From positions 744,001 through 808,000 of the forward strand of contig NZ_CP017014.1 of assembly GCF_001767395.1 (NCBI RefSeq): a DNA stretch of 64,000 nucleotides. Direction: 5' to 3'. Under the pieces are notes generated by a model that was given only the letters and a program-made list of their open reading frames with translations, made no database searches and was not told the origin of the DNA. The first letter of the stretch is position 1; every line of letters begins with the position of its first letter. The translations under genes were made by a program, and so were the position numbers. Source of the DNA: Rhodococcus sp. WMMA185. GTDB taxonomy: Bacteria > Actinomycetota > Actinomycetes > Mycobacteriales > Mycobacteriaceae. Of this stretch, positions 26,339-34,903 are shown piece after piece.

Positions 26339-27559
26339 TCACGGTGTCGAGGCGCCTTCATCGACGCGGTTGAGCGCCTCTGTCACAATGTGCTCGGCGA
26401 TGGCAAGCGCCGATGTTGCACCCGGTGAAGGGGCATTGCGAACGTGGACGACCCGCGCAGTTCCTGTGATCTTGAAGTCGTCCTCGAGGCTTCCGTCGCT
26501 GTTCATCGCCTGTGCGCGGATGCCGCGAGGGCCACGGCTGACGTCGGCAACGGAGATCTCGGCGACGTACTGGCGTGCCTGCTCGACGAACGCTCGCGTG
26601 CTCAGCGCGGTGCGGGTCTCCCGGACCGCCGCCTGGACGTTCTTTGCTGCGAAGCGCCAGAAACCGGGGAATCCCAAGGCATCGATCGTGTCCCTCAACG
26701 AGATGAGGCCCCGCTGGTAGGACTCACGTCCGAGGGACAGGAAGGCGTTCGGGCCCAGGACGACGCTGCCATCGAGGGTCTTGGTCAGATGCACTCCCAG
26801 GAAGGGATACTTGGGATCTGGCACGGGGTAGATCAACCCGTTCACCAGATCCGACTTCTGCGGTGAGAGCAGGAAATAGTCGCCGAAGAACGGAACAATC
26901 TTCGGGAAGACCGCCTCGCCCGAGTTCCTTGCCAGGCGATCGGATTGCAGTCCGGCGCAGGCGATCACCAGATCGAACGACTCCGCGCCTCCATTCGCGT
27001 GAACTACAACTTCACGGGACCGCTCCTCGACGCGGCTGACTTCGGAGCGCAGGAGAATCCTCCCACCTGCCCAGGCGACCTCCTCGGCGAGAGCGCGTGT
27101 CACTCCGGGGTAGTCGATGATGGCCGTTTCGGGGGAGTGCAGCGCGGCCAGCCCGCGAGCATGCGGCTCGATCTCCGGGATCTCCGATCCGCGGATCAGG
27201 CGGACCCCGGGAACTCCGTTCGCGACGGCCCGCTCGTGAATCCCCCTCAGCCGCCGATTCTCGACCTCGTTCTGGGCCACGACGATCTTGCCGCACTTTT
27301 CGTACCGGACATCGTAGGTGAGGGCGAACTCTTCGAGAAGGCCCACGCCTCGTCGACAGAGTTGGGCTTTGAGGCTGCCTGGCTCGTAGTACAGGCCGGC
27401 GTGCACAACACCACTGTTGTGTCCGGTCTGATGCGCTCCTACGGTGGCTTCCTTCTCGAAGACCGTTACGGCTGATTTGGGAAGTCGCGCGCCGAGTTCA
27501 CGGGCAACGGACAGACCGACGATTCCGCCTCCGACGACCGCGACCCTGGTGATAGACAT
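26339..27559 (-). CDS. lhgO: L-2-hydroxyglutarate dehydrogenase/oxidase LhgO
   Basis: This is a 406-residue FAD enzyme of the DAO family that oxidises L-2-hydroxyglutarate to 2-oxoglutarate, passing electrons to the quinone pool. The FAD site is VAVVGGGIVGLSVARELG at the N-terminus, followed by GAHQTGHNSGVVHAGLYYEPGS at about 46-67, a strong LhgO signature. C-terminal landmarks are PFLGVHLTKTLDGSVVLGPNA and HVRNAPSPGATSALAIAEHI. The start ATG at 27559 gives the FAD motif at the extreme N-terminus. It is the last gene of a six-gene minus-strand operon, 15 bp after the aldehyde dehydrogenase gene. Its neighbours make a 2-oxoglutarate/succinate-semialdehyde theme. Confidence 0.9.
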   Translation of the reverse strand: MSITRVAVVGGGIVGLSVARELGARLPKSAVTVFEKEATVGAHQTGHNSGVVHAGLYYEPGSLKAQLCRRGVGLLEEFALTYDVRYEKCGKIVVAQNEVENRRLRGIHERAVANGVPGVRLIRGSEIPEIEPHARGLAALHSPETAIIDYPGVTRALAEEVAWAGGRILLRSEVSRVEERSREVVVHANGGAESFDLVIACAGLQSDRLARNSGEAVFPKIVPFFGDYFLLSPQKSDLVNGLIYPVPDPKYPFLGVHLTKTLDGSVVLGPNAFLSLGRESYQRGLISLRDTIDALGFPGFWRFAAKNVQAAVRETRTALSTRAFVEQARQYVAEISVADVSRGPRGIRAQAMNSDGSLEDDFKITGTARVVHVRNAPSPGATSALAIAEHIVTEALNRVDEGASTP

Positions 27560-27574
27560 TCAACTGTCCCCTCT

Positions 27575-29029
27575 CTAGACGCTCAGTATGGCCTTCTTGA
27601 CGAGATACGGCTCGATCCCCTCAGTGCCGCCCTCCTGACCCCATCCCGTGTCTTTCACACCGCCGAAAGGGATTTCGCAACGGGAGCAGTTGTAGTCATT
27701 CACACCGACGATGCCTGCCTGAACGTCCGCCGCTGCGGCACGGGCGATGCGTGCCGAGTCGGTGATCACGAACGCGGCCAGACCGACGTTCACCGAATTT
27801 GCTTGCTCGACCGCATTCTCGTACGTGGAGAACCCAATCACCGGTGCGACCGGCCCAAACGGCTCTTCTTGCAGGATACTGGCTCCGTCGCCGATGTTCT
27901 TGATTACGGTCGGCTCGAAGAAGAAGCCTTTCGTGTCGACGCGCCTGCCGCCGGCGACGATCTCGGCGCCATGTGCGACGGCATCGTCCACGAGGCTCTG
28001 CACAGCCCGTACGCGATCGTTCGACAACAGCGGTCCCATGGCGGTATCCGGGTCGAGCCCACTGCCGAGCCGGATACCGCGGGCCGTCTTCGCGAACTCG
28101 TCGACGAAGCGTTCGAGCACGTCTTCGTGCACGATGAATCTGGTCGGCGAGACGCAGATCTGCCCGGCGTTGCGGAACTTCCACTGCGCTGCATTCCTCG
28201 CCGCCTCCTCGACGTCCACGTCGGGGAAGACCAGCACGGGTGCGTGGCCGCCGAGTTCGAGGGTGGAACGCTTGAGTCCCTGCGCCGCGAGTCCGGCGAT
28301 GATCCGGCCGACCCGAGTGGAGCCGGTGAAGGAGACCTTGCGGATGTGGCTGCTGCCGATCAGGCGCTCGGACACTTGGGCCGCCTCGCCGTACACAGCC
28401 TGGACTGCCAGTGGCGGGACGCCCGCCTCGTGCAGCGCCTTGACGATTTCGTAGCTCGCCGAGGGAGTTTCCGAGGGTCCCTTGAGGATGACGGAACATC
28501 CGGCCGCCAGCGCGGGCGCCACCTTCCGCCCCGCGGCGAGCGCGGGGACATTCCACGGTGTCAGGGCCACCACAGGGCCCACCGGTTCGCTCACGACGAG
28601 GTGTCGCGCATGCAGTACACCCGAGATGACGCGGCCGTATGTCCGGCGTCCTTCCTCCGCGAACCAGCGGAACAGGTCGATCGTGGCCTGCCACTCGGCC
28701 TTTGCCTCGCGCACCGGCTTTCCCTGCTCGAGCGTCAGAGCGGTGCTGATCGAATCGAGCCTTTCCTCGAGCAGGTCCGCCGCCCGCAGCAATACCGCAG
28801 CCCGGTTCCTCGGGTTCTCCGCCCTCCACTCCTCGAATCCCTGTGCTGATGCTGCGGCGGCGCGGTCGAGCAGCTCGGGTCCGGCTACGGGGAGATACGC
28901 AATGGTTGATTCGTCCGCCGGATTGATGATCGGGACGGAAGAGGAGACATCGCCCAAGCTCAGCGATTGTCCGTCGAGGAGCATTTCGATCTCGGGATAC
29001 TCCGCGCTGGGTACTACGGCAGCAGTCAT
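27575..29029 (-). CDS. Succinate-semialdehyde-dehydrogenase-like aldehyde dehydrogenase
   Basis: This is a 484-residue NAD(P)-dependent aldehyde dehydrogenase of the GabD group. Landmarks are ALTPWNVPALAAGRKVAPAL near residue 155, the FTGSTRVGRII cofactor loop, the general base in TLELGGHAPVLVF near 255, and the nucleophile in FRNAGQICVSPTRF near residue 289. The C-terminus FGGVKDTGWGQEGG is typical. Succinate or glutarate semialdehyde is the likely substrate because of the operon context (LhgO, ThDP-dependent enzyme, glutamate-type dehydrogenase). The ATG at 29029 overlaps the upstream dehydrogenase stop by 4 nt. A longer frame to 29488 is read-through over that gene. Confidence 0.85.
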   Translation of the reverse strand: MTAAVVPSAEYPEIEMLLDGQSLSLGDVSSSVPIINPADESTIAYLPVAGPELLDRAAAASAQGFEEWRAENPRNRAAVLLRAADLLEERLDSISTALTLEQGKPVREAKAEWQATIDLFRWFAEEGRRTYGRVISGVLHARHLVVSEPVGPVVALTPWNVPALAAGRKVAPALAAGCSVILKGPSETPSASYEIVKALHEAGVPPLAVQAVYGEAAQVSERLIGSSHIRKVSFTGSTRVGRIIAGLAAQGLKRSTLELGGHAPVLVFPDVDVEEAARNAAQWKFRNAGQICVSPTRFIVHEDVLERFVDEFAKTARGIRLGSGLDPDTAMGPLLSNDRVRAVQSLVDDAVAHGAEIVAGGRRVDTKGFFFEPTVIKNIGDGASILQEEPFGPVAPVIGFSTYENAVEQANSVNVGLAAFVITDSARIARAAAADVQAGIVGVNDYNCSRCEIPFGGVKDTGWGQEGGTEGIEPYLVKKAILSV

Positions 29030-30177
29030 CGCAGATCGTGTCCCCGGCCTGCCCGCAGCAGCATTGCCTGGCGCACGCGATCCTGCGCGAGGGCTCGTGC
29101 GGCACGGTGTGGGGTGAGCCGCTCCGCGGAGGATTTCTCCGCCACGGTCCGCACGTTTGCGCTGATCTTCTCGGAAGTGGTGCGGAAGACTGCGGCCAGG
29201 TCCGGGCGGAAGGGCGAGTACCGCGCATCCATGCTGTAGGAGGCGGCGATGGTTCCGCCGGAGTTCGCGATGAAATCGGGAACGACAGGCACATCTCGGG
29301 AGTGCAGAAGGTCGAGCGCGTCGGTCGAGATGGGGAGGTTGGCGCCCTCGACGATGAATCTGGCCTTGATCGCAGACACCAGGTCGACGTCCACAACATC
29401 CTGAGTTGCTGCCGGAATCAATACGTCGGCATTCGTGGTCAGCTCGGCGCCCAACGGTGAGGTGGGGATGCCGTAGTGCTCTACGCACGCGTCACCGTAG
29501 GTGGCGCGTAACGCGAGCAGTGCCGGGATGTCGAGCCCGCCCGGATCGAGCAGCGCACCCTTGGAAGTCGACACCGCCACGATGGTGGCTCCTTCCTCAG
29601 CCAATCGTTTAGCGGTTGCGGCACCGACTGCGCCGAGACCCTGAATTGCGAACGACGCCTGAGCCGTCTCGAGGTCGTGGATGTCGAGAATCGTCATCGC
29701 GGCCTCGGCCACACCATGACCTGTCACACCCAACTCGTCGTAGGGAATTCCGCCGAGGACCGCGGGGACACCCACCGCGGCTCCGCGGTCGCCCAGTTCG
29801 TCCTGGATGATCGCGGCGTCGTTCTCGGTCAGGCCCATGTCGAGCCCGAACACGTACTCCCGCGGAACTTCGTTGGAGAGCTTGCGCGCGAAGGCACGGA
29901 GCACTGCTTCCTTGTTCGGGCCTGCAGGATCGCCAAGAATACCGGCCTTGGCGCCACCGAAGAACAGATCGTTCGTGGCCCATTTCCAAGTCATGACCCG
30001 GGCGAGTCGGGCGACCTCACCCACGGTCAGGGTCGGGGACATTCGGGTGCCGCCCTTTCCCATTCCTCGGGCGGAGTTGTCGATGACCAACACACCCTTC
30101 ATCCCTGTCTTGGCGTCGGAAACGACGACGACCTTCTCCGGCCCCCATTCGTCGATGTCGGGGAAGAGGTCTTGCAT
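29026..30177 (-). CDS. Glu/Leu/Phe/Val-type amino acid dehydrogenase
   Basis: This is a 383-residue NAD(P)-dependent dehydrogenase of the glutamate/leucine dehydrogenase superfamily. Features include the substrate-site lysines in GMGKGGTRM and MTWKWATNDLFFGGAKAGI (about 58-92), the catalytic region GLDMGLTENDAAI (about 122-134), the Rossmann motif IQGLGAVGAATAKRLAEEGA near 185, and the late segment VEGANLPIS. It reversibly deaminates an amino acid to its 2-oxo acid. Substrate cannot be read from the sequence, but glutamate to 2-oxoglutarate would fit the operon. The ATG at 30177 overlaps the transporter stop by 1 nt, and a longer frame to 30231 was rejected for that reason. Confidence 0.85.
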   Translation of the reverse strand: MQDLFPDIDEWGPEKVVVVSDAKTGMKGVLVIDNSARGMGKGGTRMSPTLTVGEVARLARVMTWKWATNDLFFGGAKAGILGDPAGPNKEAVLRAFARKLSNEVPREYVFGLDMGLTENDAAIIQDELGDRGAAVGVPAVLGGIPYDELGVTGHGVAEAAMTILDIHDLETAQASFAIQGLGAVGAATAKRLAEEGATIVAVSTSKGALLDPGGLDIPALLALRATYGDACVEHYGIPTSPLGAELTTNADVLIPAATQDVVDVDLVSAIKARFIVEGANLPISTDALDLLHSRDVPVVPDFIANSGGTIAASYSMDARYSPFRPDLAAVFRTTSEKISANVRTVAEKSSAERLTPHRAARALAQDRVRQAMLLRAGRGHDLR

Positions 30178-31511
30178 TACTGGCTCACTTCCTTGGTCAT
30201 AGAAATTTCGCTGGTTTCCTTCATCCGCCACGCGGCAATCGCGGTGCCCAGTGCGGTGGCGATGAGGTAGAACGCGGGGAACATGCTGATGCCGGTGCGG
30301 TCGATCGCGAAGACCAACATCAACGGGGCTGCCCCACCGAACACCGCGGTGGAAAAGTTGTATCCAATTGCGTACGCGGTCACTCGAATTCGAGTCGGGA
30401 ACAGTTCTGCGAGCGCGGCGTGAATGGTGCCCGTGTATGCGGCGAACGTGACTCCCAGCACCACCAGGCCTATGATCAGGAATCCAATTCCCTTGTCCAG
30501 GAGCGCGAACGACGGAATAGCTATGATCATGACGAGGATCGACGAGAACAGCAGGACGGGCCGGCGGCCGATGCGATCCGAGGTGATGGCGCCGATCGGG
30601 ATCACGAGCAGCATCACCATGATTGCGAGGGCGGTCGCGCCGAAGGCCTGCTGCTGCGAATAGTCGAGGTTGACCATGAGATAGGTCGGCATGTAGGTGA
30701 ACAGGGCGTAGTAGCCCGAGCTGTTCAGCAACGCGAGGGCTGCACAGAGCACGATGGCACGACGGGTCGTCTTCGCGGCGAGCGCTGCACGCAGCGGCTC
30801 GGGCTTTTCTTCCCGACGCTGCTCCTGGATCTCACGGAAGGCGGGCGATTCGTCGAGGTGCCGTCTCATGTAGAGCCCGATGAGAGCGAGCGGAAGCGCG
30901 AGCAAGAAGGGGATTCGCCAGCCCCACTCGTTGATCTGGTTTTCGGTCAGGGTCGCTGCGAGAGTGAGGCCGGCGATGTTGCCCGCGAAGAGTGCGATGA
31001 ATGCACCGGACTGGCCCCAGCACATGAGGAATGCGCGGCGACCAGGGGGTGCGTGCTCGGCGACGAACGACATGGCACTGACCACCTCCCCGCCAGCCGA
31101 CAGGCCTTGCATCAGGCGGAACAGCACCAAGATGATCGGCCCTGCGATCCCGATACTGGTGTACCCGGGCAGGACGCCGATTCCGACTGTCGCCAGCGAT
31201 ATCAACAAGAGCACTCCGACGAGGACACGCTGGCGGCCGATCCGGTCGGCCAGGTACCCGCACAACACGCCACCGAAGGGGCGAGCGACGAACGGGACTG
31301 CGAAGACGGCGAAGGTCGCCAGAAGCGCCGCCGTCGGGTCCGAGGACGAGAAGAACGTGTATGCGATCGGAACGGCGAGAAACCCGTAGATTCCGTAGTC
31401 GTACCACTCCACGACCTGGCCGATCGCAGCTCCGGCGGCCACCCGGCGGGGCGTGCTCGGCGATCGCTGCGGGCCCGGTCGAGATTGCACTCCGGCCACG
31501 GATGCACTCAT
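30177..31511 (-). CDS. MFS transporter, metabolite:H+ symporter (MHS) subfamily
   Basis: This is a 444-residue membrane transporter with 12 predicted helices. The MHS subfamily, which includes KgtP (2-oxoglutarate) and ProP, is shown by AAIGQVVEWYDYGIYGFLA in helix 1, the loop RPFGGVLCGYLADRIGRQRV, and the later RLMQGLSAGGEV and SFVAEHAPPGRRA. A dicarboxylate or related acid is a reasonable guess given the neighbouring LhgO and semialdehyde dehydrogenase, but specificity is inferred. It is third in a six-gene operon, overlapping the ThDP enzyme gene by 4 nt and the dehydrogenase gene by 1 nt. Confidence 0.88.
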   Translation of the reverse strand: MSASVAGVQSRPGPQRSPSTPRRVAAGAAIGQVVEWYDYGIYGFLAVPIAYTFFSSSDPTAALLATFAVFAVPFVARPFGGVLCGYLADRIGRQRVLVGVLLLISLATVGIGVLPGYTSIGIAGPIILVLFRLMQGLSAGGEVVSAMSFVAEHAPPGRRAFLMCWGQSGAFIALFAGNIAGLTLAATLTENQINEWGWRIPFLLALPLALIGLYMRRHLDESPAFREIQEQRREEKPEPLRAALAAKTTRRAIVLCAALALLNSSGYYALFTYMPTYLMVNLDYSQQQAFGATALAIMVMLLVIPIGAITSDRIGRRPVLLFSSILVMIIAIPSFALLDKGIGFLIIGLVVLGVTFAAYTGTIHAALAELFPTRIRVTAYAIGYNFSTAVFGGAAPLMLVFAIDRTGISMFPAFYLIATALGTAIAAWRMKETSEISMTKEVSQ

Positions 31512-33184
31512 TGTCGGCTCCCTTGTGCGTGACTGGGCGCACGCCGGTCGACGCGGCCGTCGGTCTCTGTCTGGATCTCGATCAGTCGGAGCCCTGTCGA
31601 GTCGGCGAATTCGCCCAACGCAATCGAGAATTCTTCCGGTGTGCGTACCTGCTGTGCGTCCCCGCCATAGGCGCGTGCCAGTGCGGCGAAGTCGGGATTG
31701 GCGAGCCCGGTGCCGCTCACGCGTCCAGGAAAGCGCCTTTCCTGGTGGTCACGAATCGTCCCGAACCGGCTGTTGTTCACAACGACCACCAGGACGTCGA
31801 GTCGATACTGGCTCACCGTCGCCAGTTCCTGGCCATTCATCAGGAAGCAACCGTCGCCGGCGAACGCGACGACGCGTCGATCGGGAAATGCCAATGCTGC
31901 GGCAACCGCGGCTGGGATGCTGTAGCCCATGGCACCACTCTGCGATCCCGCGAGCGAAGGGTACGTGGAGAAGCGGTGGAAACGCTGTGGCCATCCGGTG
32001 TAGTTGCCTGCGCCTGTTGAGACGATGGCATTGGTATCGATGTGTTTGTTGAATACCGCCATGAAGGCCGGAGCCGGGTCCTCCGCGCTGTACATTTCGA
32101 TCAGCGCGTCATTGTTCACACACAGTGCGCGAAGCACACCGCGCCACCGTGCCCGCTCCGCGGTCGGAGGAATCTTCTGCGGCAGCGCATTCAAGAACTC
32201 TTCTGGTGGCGAAGGAATCGCGACATCGGCGACCACGATGCGATCGAGCGAGTCAGGATCGGGATAGACGTGCACCACCTTGGCGCGTCGTTCAGGGTCG
32301 CGAAGTGTGGGGAACTCGCTCAGTGTCAACGCATCCGGGCGAGTGCCGAGCAGTATCACGAGATCGGCTTCTCGTTCGAGCTGCTCTGCCAGGCCCGGTG
32401 TTGTGCGCAGGCCGAGAGTGCCGACGAAGGCTTCCGAGTCGTTGTCGATGACGTCCGCGCACCGTACTGCGGCAACCACGGGAATATCGGAGGTTTCGGC
32501 GAATCGGCGCAGGCGGTTGCATGCCTCGGAGGTCCATCGTGTGTGCCCCACGACGATGACCGGCGACCGGGCGTTACCCAGCATCTGTACGACTCGCTCG
32601 ATGTCCGCCGGATGCGGCCAGGACCGCATCGGAGCAGGAGGCTCGAGGATCGGCGCAGTCGTCTCGTCGGTGAGGACGTCCTCGGGAAGCACCACGACCA
32701 CAGGGCCCGGCTCCCCGGATATTGCTGTGTTCATCGCCCGCGCCACCAGTTCGGGAGTCCGGTCGGCCTGGTTGATCTCGATGACTTCCTTGGCGATCGT
32801 CCCGAACATTGCCGAGTAGTCCACCTCTTGGAACGAGCGGTTGCCCTTGTTCCTACGCGGCACCTGCCCGATGAACAGGACCATCGGGCTCGCATCCTGT
32901 GACGCCACGTGCACACCGATGCTGGCATTGGTGGCGCCTGGTCCTCGGGTGACCATGCAGATTCCGGGCTTGCCGGTCAGTTGGCCGTGTGCCGCTGCCA
33001 TCAACGCGGCACCTCCCTCTTGTCTGGTGATGATCACCTCGACCGAGGAGTTGTGTTCGTAGAGGCCGTCCAACACGGCGAGGTAGCTTTCGCCCGGCAC
33101 GGCGTAGACCTTGTCGGCTCCGTGCGCGACGAGTTGCTCGACCACAGCATGGCCGGCCATGCGTGGTCCGGGTCGATTATCCAT
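31508..33184 (-). CDS. Thiamine diphosphate-dependent enzyme, acetolactate-synthase-like
   Basis: This is a 558-residue ThDP enzyme with the usual three domains. The N-terminal Pyr domain carries the cofactor-activating Glu in ITRQEGGAALMAAAHGQLTG near residue 55, with RGPGATN after it. A central Rossmann-like domain follows. The C-terminal PP domain has the Mg/ThDP site FAGDGCFLMNGQEL with VVNNSRFG following, near 435-470. It could be a 2-oxo acid decarboxylase or a carboligase. In this operon, decarboxylation of 2-oxoglutarate to succinate semialdehyde would link LhgO to the aldehyde dehydrogenase, but this is inference. It overlaps the transporter gene by 4 nt and follows the M24 gene after 18 bp. 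Confidence 0.82.
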   Translation of the reverse strand: MDNRPGPRMAGHAVVEQLVAHGADKVYAVPGESYLAVLDGLYEHNSSVEVIITRQEGGAALMAAAHGQLTGKPGICMVTRGPGATNASIGVHVASQDASPMVLFIGQVPRRNKGNRSFQEVDYSAMFGTIAKEVIEINQADRTPELVARAMNTAISGEPGPVVVVLPEDVLTDETTAPILEPPAPMRSWPHPADIERVVQMLGNARSPVIVVGHTRWTSEACNRLRRFAETSDIPVVAAVRCADVIDNDSEAFVGTLGLRTTPGLAEQLEREADLVILLGTRPDALTLSEFPTLRDPERRAKVVHVYPDPDSLDRIVVADVAIPSPPEEFLNALPQKIPPTAERARWRGVLRALCVNNDALIEMYSAEDPAPAFMAVFNKHIDTNAIVSTGAGNYTGWPQRFHRFSTYPSLAGSQSGAMGYSIPAAVAAALAFPDRRVVAFAGDGCFLMNGQELATVSQYRLDVLVVVVNNSRFGTIRDHQERRFPGRVSGTGLANPDFAALARAYGGDAQQVRTPEEFSIALGEFADSTGLRLIEIQTETDGRVDRRAPSHAQGSRQ

Positions 33185-33202
33185 TTTCTGGGGATTCGCT
33201 TC

Positions 33203-34819
33203 CTATTTGGTCAGAAGGATTGGGCCGGTCGGGGTGAGGATCCACATCTCCTCGGCTCCGATGGCGTGGTTGCCGAAGGGCCATTGGATTTCGCATGCGC
33301 CGTAGTCACCGATTCGCAGTTGCTCGGCCTCACCAACCCGGAATTCGGAGGAGAACGACTCTTGCCTGCCCATCAGATGACCGACGTTGCGCATCGCGTA
33401 GCGGGTGTCGAGGTCGATGCCCGAAGGCCACAGACCGGCCGAAGAGAGCAGGCTGCGTTCCGACCGAATGCGTTCGAGGACGTGTCCATGCAGGTCCGCG
33501 AACACGACACCGGGACGCAGCTGATCGGCGATCGTCTCGCGAACGATCTTCTGGAAGGCCTCGTAGACACCGGTCGCCTCGTCACTGCCGAGGTAGGTTC
33601 TCGCAACGTCCGAGGTCGCAAGCGTGACTCCGTCGACGACGACAGCCAACCCGGCATCGAGCTTCAGCGACGTCGTACCGAGATCGAGGTCATACGGTGC
33701 CGCCAGACACGGATGCAGGGTTCGAGTCCCGGCATGACAGTTCGAGAAGAACTCGTTGATAACCCCTTCGACACCAATGGATTTGGCGAATCTGCGGGCA
33801 TACTGCAGGTACTTGTGCTGGACGTCGCGCTCGGTGATCGCGGCCCGAGTGGAGATCTGATCCCTCGCCCAAGTGATCGCCTCATCGAGGGCGTATCTGC
33901 TCGCTGCCGTGACGATGATCAAGGCGGGGAGGTACTGGTAGTCGCGGCGTTCACGCCACTTCGCGATCGCATCGGAGCCGTAGTCGAGAGTGAACCCCTC
34001 GGATCGCAGAGCTGCGGCTATCCCGATCGGGAGGTCGTTCTCCTCGACGAGGATCCTCCGGGCTCGGCTGGCCCGTAGCGCCGGTAGCGGATCCGCGGAG
34101 AACAACCGAACCTCACCCGAGTTGCGCGCGTATATCGCACCGGCGTAGGTGGCCGAGGGTTTTCCGAGTAGCTCTTCGGTGTTTATCGGTGACGTTGCGA
34201 GGAGTGCGTCAGCGCCGCGCTGTGCCAACAACTCCTCGAGATCGGCGAACCGGGTGTCGGACGTCCATTCATCCATCAACGGGCCCAACGGCGCCAGATC
34301 CTCCGAGGCAGCCACCAGCTTCTGGGCTGCGGGACGAATCTGGTTCAGCAGTTCTCGAAATCGCTGCTCGACGGTCTGTGTGTCCAGGGTCTGCGTGTCC
34401 AGCGTGTGGGTTCCCTCGGCAACGGCACGAATTGAGGGCTCCGATTCCCGAATCCGCAGTGTGACGCGCTCAGCGATCGCATCGAATCGGGCAAGGATCA
34501 GATCTGGATCGACTTCGACCGCCTGCCCACCGGCCAGTTTCTCGACAGCGGCGGAGAGCGAGGGCTCGACGCGATCACGCTCAGCGTTGAGCGTCATGTA
34601 CGGATCGTGATAGACCACGTTGGCCTCGGCCAGGGTCGATACCTCGATCGCGCCACGTTCCTGGTGGCGAACGAGCCAGGTAGGCGGCTGCTCGTCGTCC
34701 TCGACGAGCAGCGGTGTGGTCATGCCGAGCGCGTCACGCCGGAGGCGCGGACTGAGAAGCGCGGTCCTCGCATCGAACCCTCGCGCGCAGAGTTGGTCGA
34801 GATTGGATACCAGACGCAC
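33203..34819 (-). CDS. M24-family (creatinase/aminopeptidase P-like) hydrolase
   Basis: This is a 538-residue protein with a pita-bread M24 C-terminal domain (from about residue 290). Metal-site candidates are the aspartates in VVVDGVTLATSDVARTY, the His in MRNVGHLMGRQESF, and glutamates near CEIQWPF and EEMWIL. The N-terminal half (about residues 1-280) is longer than in typical creatinases and contains a duplicated TLDTQ. The GTG at 34819 has GGAG five bases upstream. An internal ATG at 34723 is an alternative. It may release an amino acid or amidino group from a substrate, but none is identifiable. It leads the operon and is divergent from a GntR gene, so it is probably tied to the inducer. 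Confidence 0.75.
   Translation of the reverse strand: MRLVSNLDQLCARGFDARTALLSPRLRRDALGMTTPLLVEDDEQPPTWLVRHQERGAIEVSTLAEANVVYHDPYMTLNAERDRVEPSLSAAVEKLAGGQAVEVDPDLILARFDAIAERVTLRIRESEPSIRAVAEGTHTLDTQTLDTQTVEQRFRELLNQIRPAAQKLVAASEDLAPLGPLMDEWTSDTRFADLEELLAQRGADALLATSPINTEELLGKPSATYAGAIYARNSGEVRLFSADPLPALRASRARRILVEENDLPIGIAAALRSEGFTLDYGSDAIAKWRERRDYQYLPALIIVTAASRYALDEAITWARDQISTRAAITERDVQHKYLQYARRFAKSIGVEGVINEFFSNCHAGTRTLHPCLAAPYDLDLGTTSLKLDAGLAVVVDGVTLATSDVARTYLGSDEATGVYEAFQKIVRETIADQLRPGVVFADLHGHVLERIRSERSLLSSAGLWPSGIDLDTRYAMRNVGHLMGRQESFSSEFRVGEAEQLRIGDYGACEIQWPFGNHAIGAEEMWILTPTGPILLTK
34373..34402 (-). repeat. 15-bp tandem duplication inside the M24-family gene
   Basis: The plus-strand units 34373-34387 and 34388-34402 match at 14 of 15 bases. 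They encode TLDTQ twice in frame on the minus strand. The repeat lies in the variable N-terminal half, outside the metal-binding domain. Confidence 0.8.
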
Positions 34820-34833
34820 TTCGACTCCAAACG

Positions 34834-34852
34834 GTATACGATGTGATATATC
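34834..34852. promoter_or_regulatory. AT-rich divergent promoter/operator region of the GntR-M24 pair
   Basis: The 84-bp gap between the divergent starts has an AT-rich core containing two small perfect palindromes, GTATAC at 34834-34839 and GATATATC at 34845-34852. This is unusual in a GC-rich neighbourhood. Overlapping promoters and a GntR binding site would be expected here. Exact boxes cannot be assigned. Confidence 0.35.
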
Positions 34853-34903
34853 GAACGGTAGGGACGCAGTGTGATGCTGTCAACATCGGGAGTGGAGAAC
34901 GTA

